From Variovorax guangxiensis (lineage in GTDB: Bacteria > Pseudomonadota > Gammaproteobacteria > Burkholderiales > Burkholderiaceae_C): DNA of 64,000 nucleotides. This document shows, in pieces, positions 25,165-31,802 of this stretch. The stretch covers positions 434,001 through 498,000 of the forward strand of contig NZ_RXFT01000003.1 of the NCBI RefSeq assembly GCF_003952165.1. Reading direction: 5' to 3'. A program made the translations under genes and the position numbers. The notes below the pieces were generated by a model that searched no databases, was not told where the DNA came from, and saw nothing but the letters and a program-made list of their open reading frames with translations. Every line of letters starts with the position of its first letter. Position 1 is the stretch's first letter.

Positions 25165-26100
25165 ATGGTCAGCCCAAAGCAACTCTTTCCTCTCCCGCGT
25201 GCAAGTGCTAGCCCCGAGATCCTGATCTTCGGCGATCCGCACGGCGACTTCACCCCCGTGATCGCCGCAGTCGAGTGCTTCCGGCCCAAGGCGATCGTGC
25301 TGCTGGGCGACATCCAGGCGCGCCAACCTCTGCACATCGAGCTGCAGCCGATCCTGGCTCTCACCGAGCTCTGGTTCATCCACGGGAACCATGACACAGA
25401 CTCCGACGCCGACTACGACAACCTGTGGGGGTCGGAGCTCGCGGGCCGCAACCTGCACGGGCGGGTCGTCGAGATCGCCGGGTACAGAGTCGCAGGCCTG
25501 GGAGGCATCTTCCGCGGCAAGATCTGGGATCCGCGGCGTCCGATCAACGAAGCGGCATGCGTCTCGGCCGACGCGTTGCGTCGGTCCACGCGCCGCGAAG
25601 AGCGGTGGCGAGACGGCATTGGTCGCCGGCATCGCTCCACCATCTTCCCCGACGACTTCCAGCAGTTGCTGCGGAGCGGGCCCGCCAACATCCTGGTGAC
25701 GCACGAGGCGCCGGCCGTGCATCCGCACGGCTGGCAGGCGATCGACGAACTCGCCGAAACACTTGGTGTCCAGTTGGTGGTCCATGGCCACCATCACCAG
25801 AGCATCGACTATCTCGCAGAAGGGATGCAAAGTGCTGCAGCACCGTTCCGCGCCTTCGGCGTCGACATGGGCTCGCACCTGGCGTGGCCGCTAGATCCGC
25901 AGAGGGAGACTAGGTTGGGAAGTCCGCCTCAAGATTTGCTGGAGCTCGCAACCCAGGTGTTCGGCGCGGAGGCCCAGGTCTGGTTGGACAAGCCGCACGA
26001 ACAGCTTGATGGCCAAACACCTGCGGCGTTAGCTGCCGGGGGCGGTTCGGAAAAGGTGCGCTCAATGCTCAATGCCATTCAATACGGCGGTGTCGTATGA
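25165..26100 (+). CDS. Metallophosphoesterase fused to DUF2384 (ParS/MbcA-type) domain
   Basis: Residues 18-245 form a calcineurin-like metallophosphoesterase with all metal-ligand motifs: GDPHGD, GDI, GNHDTD, the VTHE His and GHHHQS. Residues about 252-311 (LLELATQVFG, VWLDKP, LDGQTPAALAA, SMLNAIQYGGVV) match the toxin-binding domain of Xre/MbcA/ParS antitoxins (PF09722, DUF2384). I know that domain as an antitoxin partner of RES and ParT toxins, not of phosphoesterases. The ATG at 25165 follows AGGAG. The stop overlaps the next start (ATGA), beginning a run of 4-base overlaps. A duplicated relic of the original C-terminus lies just downstream, suggesting the DUF2384 part was inserted. The substrate is unknown; a nucleic acid end or nucleotide is most likely. 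Confidence 0.85.
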   Translation: MVSPKQLFPLPRASASPEILIFGDPHGDFTPVIAAVECFRPKAIVLLGDIQARQPLHIELQPILALTELWFIHGNHDTDSDADYDNLWGSELAGRNLHGRVVEIAGYRVAGLGGIFRGKIWDPRRPINEAACVSADALRRSTRREERWRDGIGRRHRSTIFPDDFQQLLRSGPANILVTHEAPAVHPHGWQAIDELAETLGVQLVVHGHHHQSIDYLAEGMQSAAAPFRAFGVDMGSHLAWPLDPQRETRLGSPPQDLLELATQVFGAEAQVWLDKPHEQLDGQTPAALAAGGGSEKVRSMLNAIQYGGVV

Positions 26101-26189
26101 GGACCGTCGCGGTACCGCTCCTCGCCTTCGACATGAGCTCGCTCCTGGCGTGGTCGCTGGGTGGGCATGGATTGGGAGGTCCAGGGTGA
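26097..26189 (+). CDS. 30-residue open frame, relic of the phosphoesterase C-terminus
   Basis: ATG at 26097 overlaps the previous stop (ATGA) and the TGA at 26187-26189 overlaps the GTG of the next gene (GTGA). Its middle, PLLAFDMSSLLAWSL, copies PFRAFGVDMGSHLAWPL at the end of the preceding metallophosphoesterase domain, in frame. It is probably the ancestral tail, left behind when the DUF2384 segment was added. It may still be translated as a coupling peptide. Confidence 0.5.
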   Translation: MRTVAVPLLAFDMSSLLAWSLGGHGLGGPG

Positions 26190-26638
26190 TCCTCTTTCTC
26201 GACTTCGACGGCGTGCTTCATCCCGAAGGGGAGGATCACATCCTCAATGGTGGCGTCGACTTCTGCTTCCTGCCGCGCCTGGAGGCGCTGCTGCGCGAAT
26301 TCCCGCACGTGAAGATCGTGATCAGTTCGTCTTGGCGCGAGCATCTCCGCTACAAGACATTGATGAAGCCCTTCTCCAGTGACATTCGAGCTCGTATCCT
26401 GGGGATGACCCCGTACCCGGGGTGCGGACTTCCTCCGCCGTACAGGCCGCGTGAAGGAGAAATCCTCGCCTGGCTCCAGCTTCACGATGCAGTCGACAAG
26501 CCCTGGGTCGCGCTCGACGATGCCCATTGGCAGTTCGATCACTGCAGGGATCATTTGGTGATGTGCAACTCGTTCGTGGGCTTTGACGACAAAGCCAGTG
26601 CGGAGCTTCGCGCGCGCTTTGAAGGGGCATCCCCATGA
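26186..26638 (+). CDS. HAD phosphatase, SAK RNA-repair type (first copy)
   Basis: The 150-residue HAD-fold protein starts at once with the catalytic motif LFLDFDGVLHP (nucleophile Asp plus second Asp), then motif II VISSSWRE and the acidic motif WVALDD. It resembles the HAD domains named from Swiss-Army-Knife RNA repair proteins (PF18143, HAD_SAK_2). I chose GTG at 26186 because GGGAGG lies six bases upstream and the domain begins there; the open frame starting at 26072 adds a leader that overlaps the previous gene. The stop overlaps the next ATG by four bases. End-phosphate removal during nucleic-acid repair is a reasonable but unproven role. Confidence 0.82.
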   Translation: MILFLDFDGVLHPEGEDHILNGGVDFCFLPRLEALLREFPHVKIVISSSWREHLRYKTLMKPFSSDIRARILGMTPYPGCGLPPPYRPREGEILAWLQLHDAVDKPWVALDDAHWQFDHCRDHLVMCNSFVGFDDKASAELRARFEGASP

Positions 26639-27480
26639 AAGTGTTGATCCTCTCCGACCTTCACCTCGAGTTCGCGCCCTTCGAGCCGGTGCCGGATCTC
26701 GAGTTCGATGCTGTCATCCTCGCCGGCGACATTCATTCCCCGGCCAAGCGCGCTGTCCAGTGGGCAGTGGATCGCTTTCACGGTAGGCCTGTGATTTATC
26801 TGTTGGGAAATCACGAGTACTACGATGGTCGCCTCGACACGACGCTGACTGAAGCACGCCGCGAAGCCGAAGGAACCAATGTTCATCTGCTCGACGGTGA
26901 CGAGTTGGTGATCGACGGCGTGCGATTTCTCGGCGCGACGCTGTGGACCGACTTCGAGCTCGCCATCGAGACATCTGAAGGTCCGATCAGCGATGTCGGG
27001 CGTGCCATGAAGATGGCGACCAATCTGCTGAACGACTACGCGCTGATCCGCACGGTCGATGAATCCGCAGAACCTGATACCTGGCGTGACAAGCAGGGAA
27101 GAAAGCTTCAGGCGGCCGATACGCGGCGGATTCATCAGGCACAGCGCGCCTGGCTGCGTGAGAAGCTTTCGGAATTGTTCGCCGGACCGACAGTGGTGGT
27201 GACGCACCATGCACCTCACCGCGGCTCACTGGCGCAGCGCTACGCCGATGACTGGTCCTCAGGCGCCTTCGTCACCGAGCTTCCGGAAACCTTCTTTGAT
27301 GTACCCGTGCTTTGGGTGCACGGCCACACACATCAGCAACTCGATTATCGAGTCCGCTCTTGCCGAATCGTGTGCAATCCGCGCGGCTATGTGAACTGGA
27401 GCGGCAGGATCGAGAACAAAGCGTTCGATCCTGAACTGGTCATCGATGTGCAAAATACTACTGGAGGTGAGGACTCGTGA
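26635..27480 (+). CDS. Metallophosphoesterase (second in chain)
   Basis: The 281-residue calcineurin-like phosphoesterase has LILSDLHLEF (motif I), LAGDIHS (II), LLGNHEYYDG (III), VVTHHAPH (IV) and WVHGHTHQQ (V), with all expected metal ligands. It is a close paralogue of the next gene; the two share nearly every motif and the C-terminal CRIVCNPRGY-type strand. It starts inside the HAD stop (ATGA) and ends inside the next start (GTGA), so the chain is almost certainly co-translated. The substrate is unknown; cyclic or 2',3'-phosphate nucleic-acid ends are candidates given its HAD neighbours. Confidence 0.88.
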   Translation: MKVLILSDLHLEFAPFEPVPDLEFDAVILAGDIHSPAKRAVQWAVDRFHGRPVIYLLGNHEYYDGRLDTTLTEARREAEGTNVHLLDGDELVIDGVRFLGATLWTDFELAIETSEGPISDVGRAMKMATNLLNDYALIRTVDESAEPDTWRDKQGRKLQAADTRRIHQAQRAWLREKLSELFAGPTVVVTHHAPHRGSLAQRYADDWSSGAFVTELPETFFDVPVLWVHGHTHQQLDYRVRSCRIVCNPRGYVNWSGRIENKAFDPELVIDVQNTTGGEDS

Positions 27481-28307
27481 AGCTGCTCATCCTTTCGGAC
27501 CTGCATCTCGAGTTCGGCGTCTTCAACGCCCCGAAGATCGACTACGACGTCGTGATCCTTGCCGGGGACATCTTCGTGCCCGGCTCCAAGGCCATGCGTT
27601 GGGCCCGGCGGGCAGACACTTTCGGGGATACGGGCTCGATCGTCTTCGTGCCGGGAAATCACGAGTTCTACCAGGGCGTTTTCCAGACGTCTCTCAAGGA
27701 GATGGCGTTGACTGCAAAGGCGTGCAACGTGCACCTCCTGGCGCCAGGCGAGGTCGTGATCGCCGGCGTCAGGTTCCTGGGCTGCACCTTGTGGACCGAT
27801 TTCGAACTGCCAATCCAGACCAAGGCGGGACCTCTGGTCGGCGCCGAGCGGGCCATGAGGGCCGCCAAGGTCCATCTCAACGACTACTCGTCCATCCGAT
27901 GGGCCGAGGTGACAGCGCCTTCCGAGGCACCGGCGGCAGCCAAGCCCAAGAAACGCCGCCTGACGCCCGAGGACACCCGAGCGCTCCACTTGAGCGACCG
28001 TGCCTGGCTGGCCCAGAAACTGGCGGAGCCCTTTGCGGGACCAACGGTGGTCGTGACCCACCATGCCCCGCACCGAAACTCGCTCGCGCCGCACTACCAG
28101 TCCAACTGGCTATCCCCGGCCTTCGTGAGCGAGCTTCCGGACTCCTTCTTCGAAGTTCCATCGCTATGGGTCCACGGGCACCTCCACGAGAGCCACGACT
28201 ACCGGGTCGGCGACTGCCGGGTGGTGTGCAACCCTCGGGGGTACTTGCAGCATGGCCGAGACCCCGAAAACAAGCAGTTCAACCCAGAGCTGGTGGTCGA
28301 GCTATGA
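27477..28307 (+). CDS. Metallophosphoesterase (third in chain)
   Basis: The 276-residue calcineurin-like phosphoesterase is paralogous to the preceding gene (LILSDLHLEF, LAGDIFV, VPGNHEFY, VVTHHAPH, WVHGHLHES). A lysine-rich loop at about residues 150-165 replaces a shorter loop of its sister. GTG at 27477 overlaps the previous stop (GTGA); GGAGGTGAG lies before it. Its own stop overlaps the next ATG. Retention of two copies side by side suggests distinct substrates or a heterodimer. Confidence 0.88.
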   Translation: MKLLILSDLHLEFGVFNAPKIDYDVVILAGDIFVPGSKAMRWARRADTFGDTGSIVFVPGNHEFYQGVFQTSLKEMALTAKACNVHLLAPGEVVIAGVRFLGCTLWTDFELPIQTKAGPLVGAERAMRAAKVHLNDYSSIRWAEVTAPSEAPAAAKPKKRRLTPEDTRALHLSDRAWLAQKLAEPFAGPTVVVTHHAPHRNSLAPHYQSNWLSPAFVSELPDSFFEVPSLWVHGHLHESHDYRVGDCRVVCNPRGYLQHGRDPENKQFNPELVVEL

Positions 28308-28519
28308 GCGACATCCCGTCCTCTACCCGCACGATCCAGAAAGTGCTGGCTGCCGCGACCGCGGTCGCGGGTGGGGACCTCGAGGCGGCCATCCTCTGGT
28401 ACAGGAACGAGCCTCTCCCGCTGTTTGATTGCAGGACCGCCGAGTCGTTGGTAGCCGAGGGGGGAGCCGCCGATGTGCTCAATCTCCTTGAGTCTTTCCA
28501 GGCCGGGTTTGTTGGATGA
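28304..28519 (+). CDS. Stand-alone DUF2384 (ParS/MbcA antitoxin-type) protein
   Basis: The 71-residue protein consists of almost only a PF09722-like domain: VLAAATAVAGGDLEAAILW, then ESLVAEGGAADVLNLLESF and the terminal Gly-Phe-Val-Gly, matching the L-x-W, G-x-x-P-L and D-L-L-x-x-I positions of MbcA/ParS. There is no Xre helix-turn-helix. ATG at 28304 overlaps the phosphoesterase stop (ATGA) and its stop overlaps the next ATG. The same domain is fused to the first phosphoesterase of this chain, so it likely works with one of these enzymes. A longer open frame from 27446 is a shadow until this point. Confidence 0.75.
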   Translation: MSDIPSSTRTIQKVLAAATAVAGGDLEAAILWYRNEPLPLFDCRTAESLVAEGGAADVLNLLESFQAGFVG

Positions 28520-29007
28520 CATCCCTCCACGCGTCCCGCACTGGCGGCTCCAGCGACCTGCTGTTCCTGGACGTAGATGGGGTTCTGCATCCCCTCAACA
28601 TCGACTACACGTTCAGCAGCAGGTTCTTCAGCCATTTGCCGTTGCTGGAAGAGCTGCTTCGGGAGTTCAGGTCTGTCGATGTCGTTATCTCTTCTGATTG
28701 GCGACTCGCTGACAGCGTCGAGCAACTGCAGCAGTATTTCAGCGATGACATCCGGCACCGGATCATCGGGGCCACGCCGCAGATCGACCCCGATGCGGTC
28801 GTCCACCATCGGCGCCAGTTGGAAATCCAGGCTTGGCTCGAGGGGAACGGCCGCATCGGCTCAGAGTGGGTCGCGCTGGATGACTGGGCTTCGCACTTCG
28901 AAGCAGGCTTTAGGCGCCTCGTGCTCACCGATCCCAAGCGAGCGTTCGACCAGGACAGCTTCCAGGAACTGCGCTCGCATTTCCTTCGGTTCGCGGCCGG
29001 CCGTTGA
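28516..29007 (+). CDS. HAD phosphatase, SAK RNA-repair type (second copy)
   Basis: The 163-residue protein has the catalytic LLFLDVDGVLHPLN, motif II VVISSDWR and acidic motif WVALDDW, the same family as the HAD gene at 26186 but diverged, with about 14 extra N-terminal residues. ATG at 28516 overlaps the stop of the DUF2384 gene (ATGA). It ends the chain of 4-base overlaps. The alternation phosphoesterase, HAD, phosphoesterase, phosphoesterase, DUF2384, HAD looks like a partial duplication of a three-part unit. Confidence 0.82.
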   Translation: MTSLHASRTGGSSDLLFLDVDGVLHPLNIDYTFSSRFFSHLPLLEELLREFRSVDVVISSDWRLADSVEQLQQYFSDDIRHRIIGATPQIDPDAVVHHRRQLEIQAWLEGNGRIGSEWVALDDWASHFEAGFRRLVLTDPKRAFDQDSFQELRSHFLRFAAGR

Positions 29008-29163
29008 ACCGCCATAGGATCTGTTGGCGAACTGTGCTTGATTCAAGAAAGCTGCGGCGCTCAAGCTTCATCACCACTTCGGCGCATAGAGACCTCTCAT
29101 CCCGTCGAACCTCCACGTGCGACAGCGCTACATTGACGTGTCGATATAGGAAGCGACTTCGCT

Positions 29164-31386
29164 TTGTGCTCATTGCCCAACTTTTACGACCCATACTTCC
29201 GGCAGCAGTTGACGGCTCGGGCTTCCTTGCACACCGCAGCAGAAGCAACGGCCAGCGCCTATTTGGATGGGAAACCCAAGCTTCGCGGCAAGTACAAGGT
29301 CACTTCGGCAGAGCGCGATGCTGATTTCTGGTCAAGTCCGTTTCTGGAGGAACTTCCCTCGGAGGTCTGGAGATCGGACCTGATGGTGTTGGCGCTGGCG
29401 CGGTACTTTGCGCAGGAGCGAACTACCAATGTGAATCTCCTGGCGCGCATCGCCACGGACTCGCCCCGCGTCTTGTCCGATGCGGTGCGCTACTCTGGAC
29501 TAGTCCTTTGCCAGCATTCCCCGCGCCGAACGGATTTGGACCAGATTGCCGGGGTCCATCCGGAGGTTGCGGAGCTTAGCAAGATGCTCGACGTCTTCGA
29601 GTGGGCGCACCGTGAACGACTCGCGGCGTTGGAGCATGCGAGGAGCGCATTGAGGGTGCTGACACCGTTCGATCTCCTGATCCATGCCAGCCTGCATGCC
29701 TTTGAGCACATCCTGCCCCACAGCCTTGCTCCGTCGCCGCGGTCGGATGGTGCGGTTTCCGCCGATGAGGTCACCTGGCACGCCATCAACGACATCCTGC
29801 TGTGGAAGCTCGCAACCGCGCCCGAGAGCACACTGAAACTGCACGAGGCCGACATCGGCCGCTCGCTGGCCGAGCACCTCGCCCCGCTCCTGTCGCCGTC
29901 TTCGGAAGCGCAGTCACTTGTCGCGCATGAAATGCGGGCCGCGTTCGGTGCGCTCCTGGAAGCGCAGATCGAACTGAACGAATTCGTCTCCCGATCCGCC
30001 GACGCATTCAGCTACGACGACAGCATCCGGTTTTTCCGCAACGAAGCGGTGTTGGAGATCGAGGAAACGGATCCTGTTGCACGCGCCGCATGGTCGCGGG
30101 ACAGCCGCAAGCTGGCGCGATTGCACGAGTACTGGTTCTACAGGGCTTTGGACGAATTCGCCGGCTCGGAGATCGCGACGCGCACTATCGGACGGCCTGA
30201 GAACCACGAGGCAAACCGGTTGGCCTACATCCGCGCGATGCGCACCCGGCTACAGTTGGTGGAAGTCTACGGCGTGGCAGACGCCGTGACCACGGACGCG
30301 GGCGATTCGGTCGACTTGTTCCAGGCACTGCTCTCGCTGGAACTGATGTCGGCATTCTTCCTTCGCGATTTCATCGGCGAGTACGTCAAACACCTTCAGG
30401 AGTCGGCGGATTGGGTGACCGCGCTCGAGAAGCTCATCGTCGGCGGTCTCGGCCAGACCCTGGAGAACCGCCTGCCGCTCACGTGGTCGGATCGTGAAGC
30501 CAAGATTTCTCACATCACCGGGTGGACGGTGAGTCCCCAGACGCCGCAAGGCAGTCCTCGCATGGCGGCCCGCATTCTGGATTTTTGGACGAGTGACTGG
30601 GCTTCGTTGGCAGCGCAGGTGCGCAGCTCGCAGGCCGGCTTGCTGCCCGAACTGTTTGAGCGGCCGATCTTGAAGTTCGGACAGTGCCTGGTGCAATTGC
30701 CTTGGCTCGTCGGCATGCAGAACAACAGCACCGCCGCGATCAACAACCTGCGCCGGCTTGGTGCACGGAGGGGCGAAGCACGAGAAGAGACGCAGCGCAT
30801 CGAAGCGCGCCTTGGGGAGGCGTTGGAGGCGCGGGATTTCAGGGTGATGCGGAACTGGCACCCGCCGATCGAAACGCATGGGAATGCCGGCGAGGTCGAC
30901 CTGATCTGCGCCAGGGATAGCATCGTTCTCGTGATCGAGGTGAAGTCTACGTTCGTCCGCAAGTCGCAGCGCGACGCGTGGCTGCACGCCACAACCACAC
31001 TGAGGCGCGCGGGACAACAGTTGCAACGCAAGGTGGCGGCTGTGCTTGAGATGCTTGCGCAAGGTGGCGAGTTGGCGAACTGCCTTGGACTGGAATTGTC
31101 TGGAGGCGCGCCGCCGATTCATGGCTGGATCGTCGATACCTCAATAGAACAGGATCACGAGAGATTCTCGGGATTTCTCAAGCTGTCGCTCGAGGAACTT
31201 TTGATTGCGCTGCGCGACGACAGGAGCTTACTGCGCGATCCGAGCGGAATCTTTTCCGGCGCTGACGTCGAATACACATATCCAGATACCAGCGCGACTT
31301 CAGCGCTTTCGCTGTACCCATCCGGCTTCACCGCCGAACGACTGATCGCCGTGATTGAAGCAGAGGCTGTTTGGGATTCGATCTAA
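29164..31386 (+). CDS. 740-residue protein with C-terminal PD-(D/E)XK nuclease domain
   Basis: Residues 1-520 are mostly helical and match no family I recognise. Residues about 535-640 look like a PD-(D/E)XK endonuclease: an opening helix with EEALEARDF-like Glu (LGEALEARDFRV), GEVDLICARD with the catalytic Asp, VLVIEVKSTF with E-x-K, and a following Gln-rich helix (GQQLQRK). The fold is shared by restriction and repair nucleases. No ATG fits the beginning; TTG at 29164 is the first usable start (AGGA about 13 bases upstream), so the exact start is uncertain. It lies 156 bases after the phosphatase chain on the same strand. Confidence 0.75.
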   Translation: MCSLPNFYDPYFRQQLTARASLHTAAEATASAYLDGKPKLRGKYKVTSAERDADFWSSPFLEELPSEVWRSDLMVLALARYFAQERTTNVNLLARIATDSPRVLSDAVRYSGLVLCQHSPRRTDLDQIAGVHPEVAELSKMLDVFEWAHRERLAALEHARSALRVLTPFDLLIHASLHAFEHILPHSLAPSPRSDGAVSADEVTWHAINDILLWKLATAPESTLKLHEADIGRSLAEHLAPLLSPSSEAQSLVAHEMRAAFGALLEAQIELNEFVSRSADAFSYDDSIRFFRNEAVLEIEETDPVARAAWSRDSRKLARLHEYWFYRALDEFAGSEIATRTIGRPENHEANRLAYIRAMRTRLQLVEVYGVADAVTTDAGDSVDLFQALLSLELMSAFFLRDFIGEYVKHLQESADWVTALEKLIVGGLGQTLENRLPLTWSDREAKISHITGWTVSPQTPQGSPRMAARILDFWTSDWASLAAQVRSSQAGLLPELFERPILKFGQCLVQLPWLVGMQNNSTAAINNLRRLGARRGEAREETQRIEARLGEALEARDFRVMRNWHPPIETHGNAGEVDLICARDSIVLVIEVKSTFVRKSQRDAWLHATTTLRRAGQQLQRKVAAVLEMLAQGGELANCLGLELSGGAPPIHGWIVDTSIEQDHERFSGFLKLSLEELLIALRDDRSLLRDPSGIFSGADVEYTYPDTSATSALSLYPSGFTAERLIAVIEAEAVWDSI

Positions 31387-31458
31387 GGAACGGCGGTTGC
31401 ACGAAGCAAGACGGTGAGTATCGTTTCACAGAGCTTCCGTACGGACTTCATTCCGACT

Positions 31459-31697
31459 TCACCGCGGCCACGCACACTGCCTCTCGACAGCGGTTCGGCG
31501 CTGGTACCCGTTGCGTACACCTTTCACCGGAATTCGCACCGGCTGGACTTCGATCTCAGGATGTCATCGTCAGGGCCCAGCAGAAGAACATAGTCCTTCT
31601 CCTGCAGCGACTCGAACTCCGGCATCTCATCCGAATGGCGCGTGTGCACTCGCCCCGTCACCACCAAGTAATTCTTGGGGATTCTTCGTATCGGCAT
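31459..31697 (-). pseudogene. Broken tnsA-like transposon endonuclease
   Basis: ATG at 31697 (GGGGGAG six bases upstream) begins MPIRRIPKNYLVVTGRV, then FESLQEKDYVLLL, which is the start of TnsA-type endonucleases of Tn7-like transposons. The frame ends early at 31524, but a one-base shift near 31551 continues as EIEVQPVRIPVKGVRNGY, the next conserved TnsA segment, before a stop at 31459. The rest of the nuclease domain and the tnsB and tnsC genes are missing. In Tn7-like elements tnsA lies just inside one end and points inward, so the element would have extended leftward over the phosphoesterase island. Confidence 0.6.
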
Positions 31698-31802
31698 ATC
31701 GTCTCCCCCGAGAGATGCCGGACATTCTCATACTCTTCTGACATGACCTAGGTCGGGCATCGTCTGGATAGAGTGGCACGCAAACCAGTACATCGACTGT
31801 AT

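Noticed and set aside
27446..28519. 357-codon plus-strand frame overlapping the third phosphoesterase
   Set aside because: Only its last 71 codons (from 28304) look like a protein; the rest is a shadow of the phosphoesterase.
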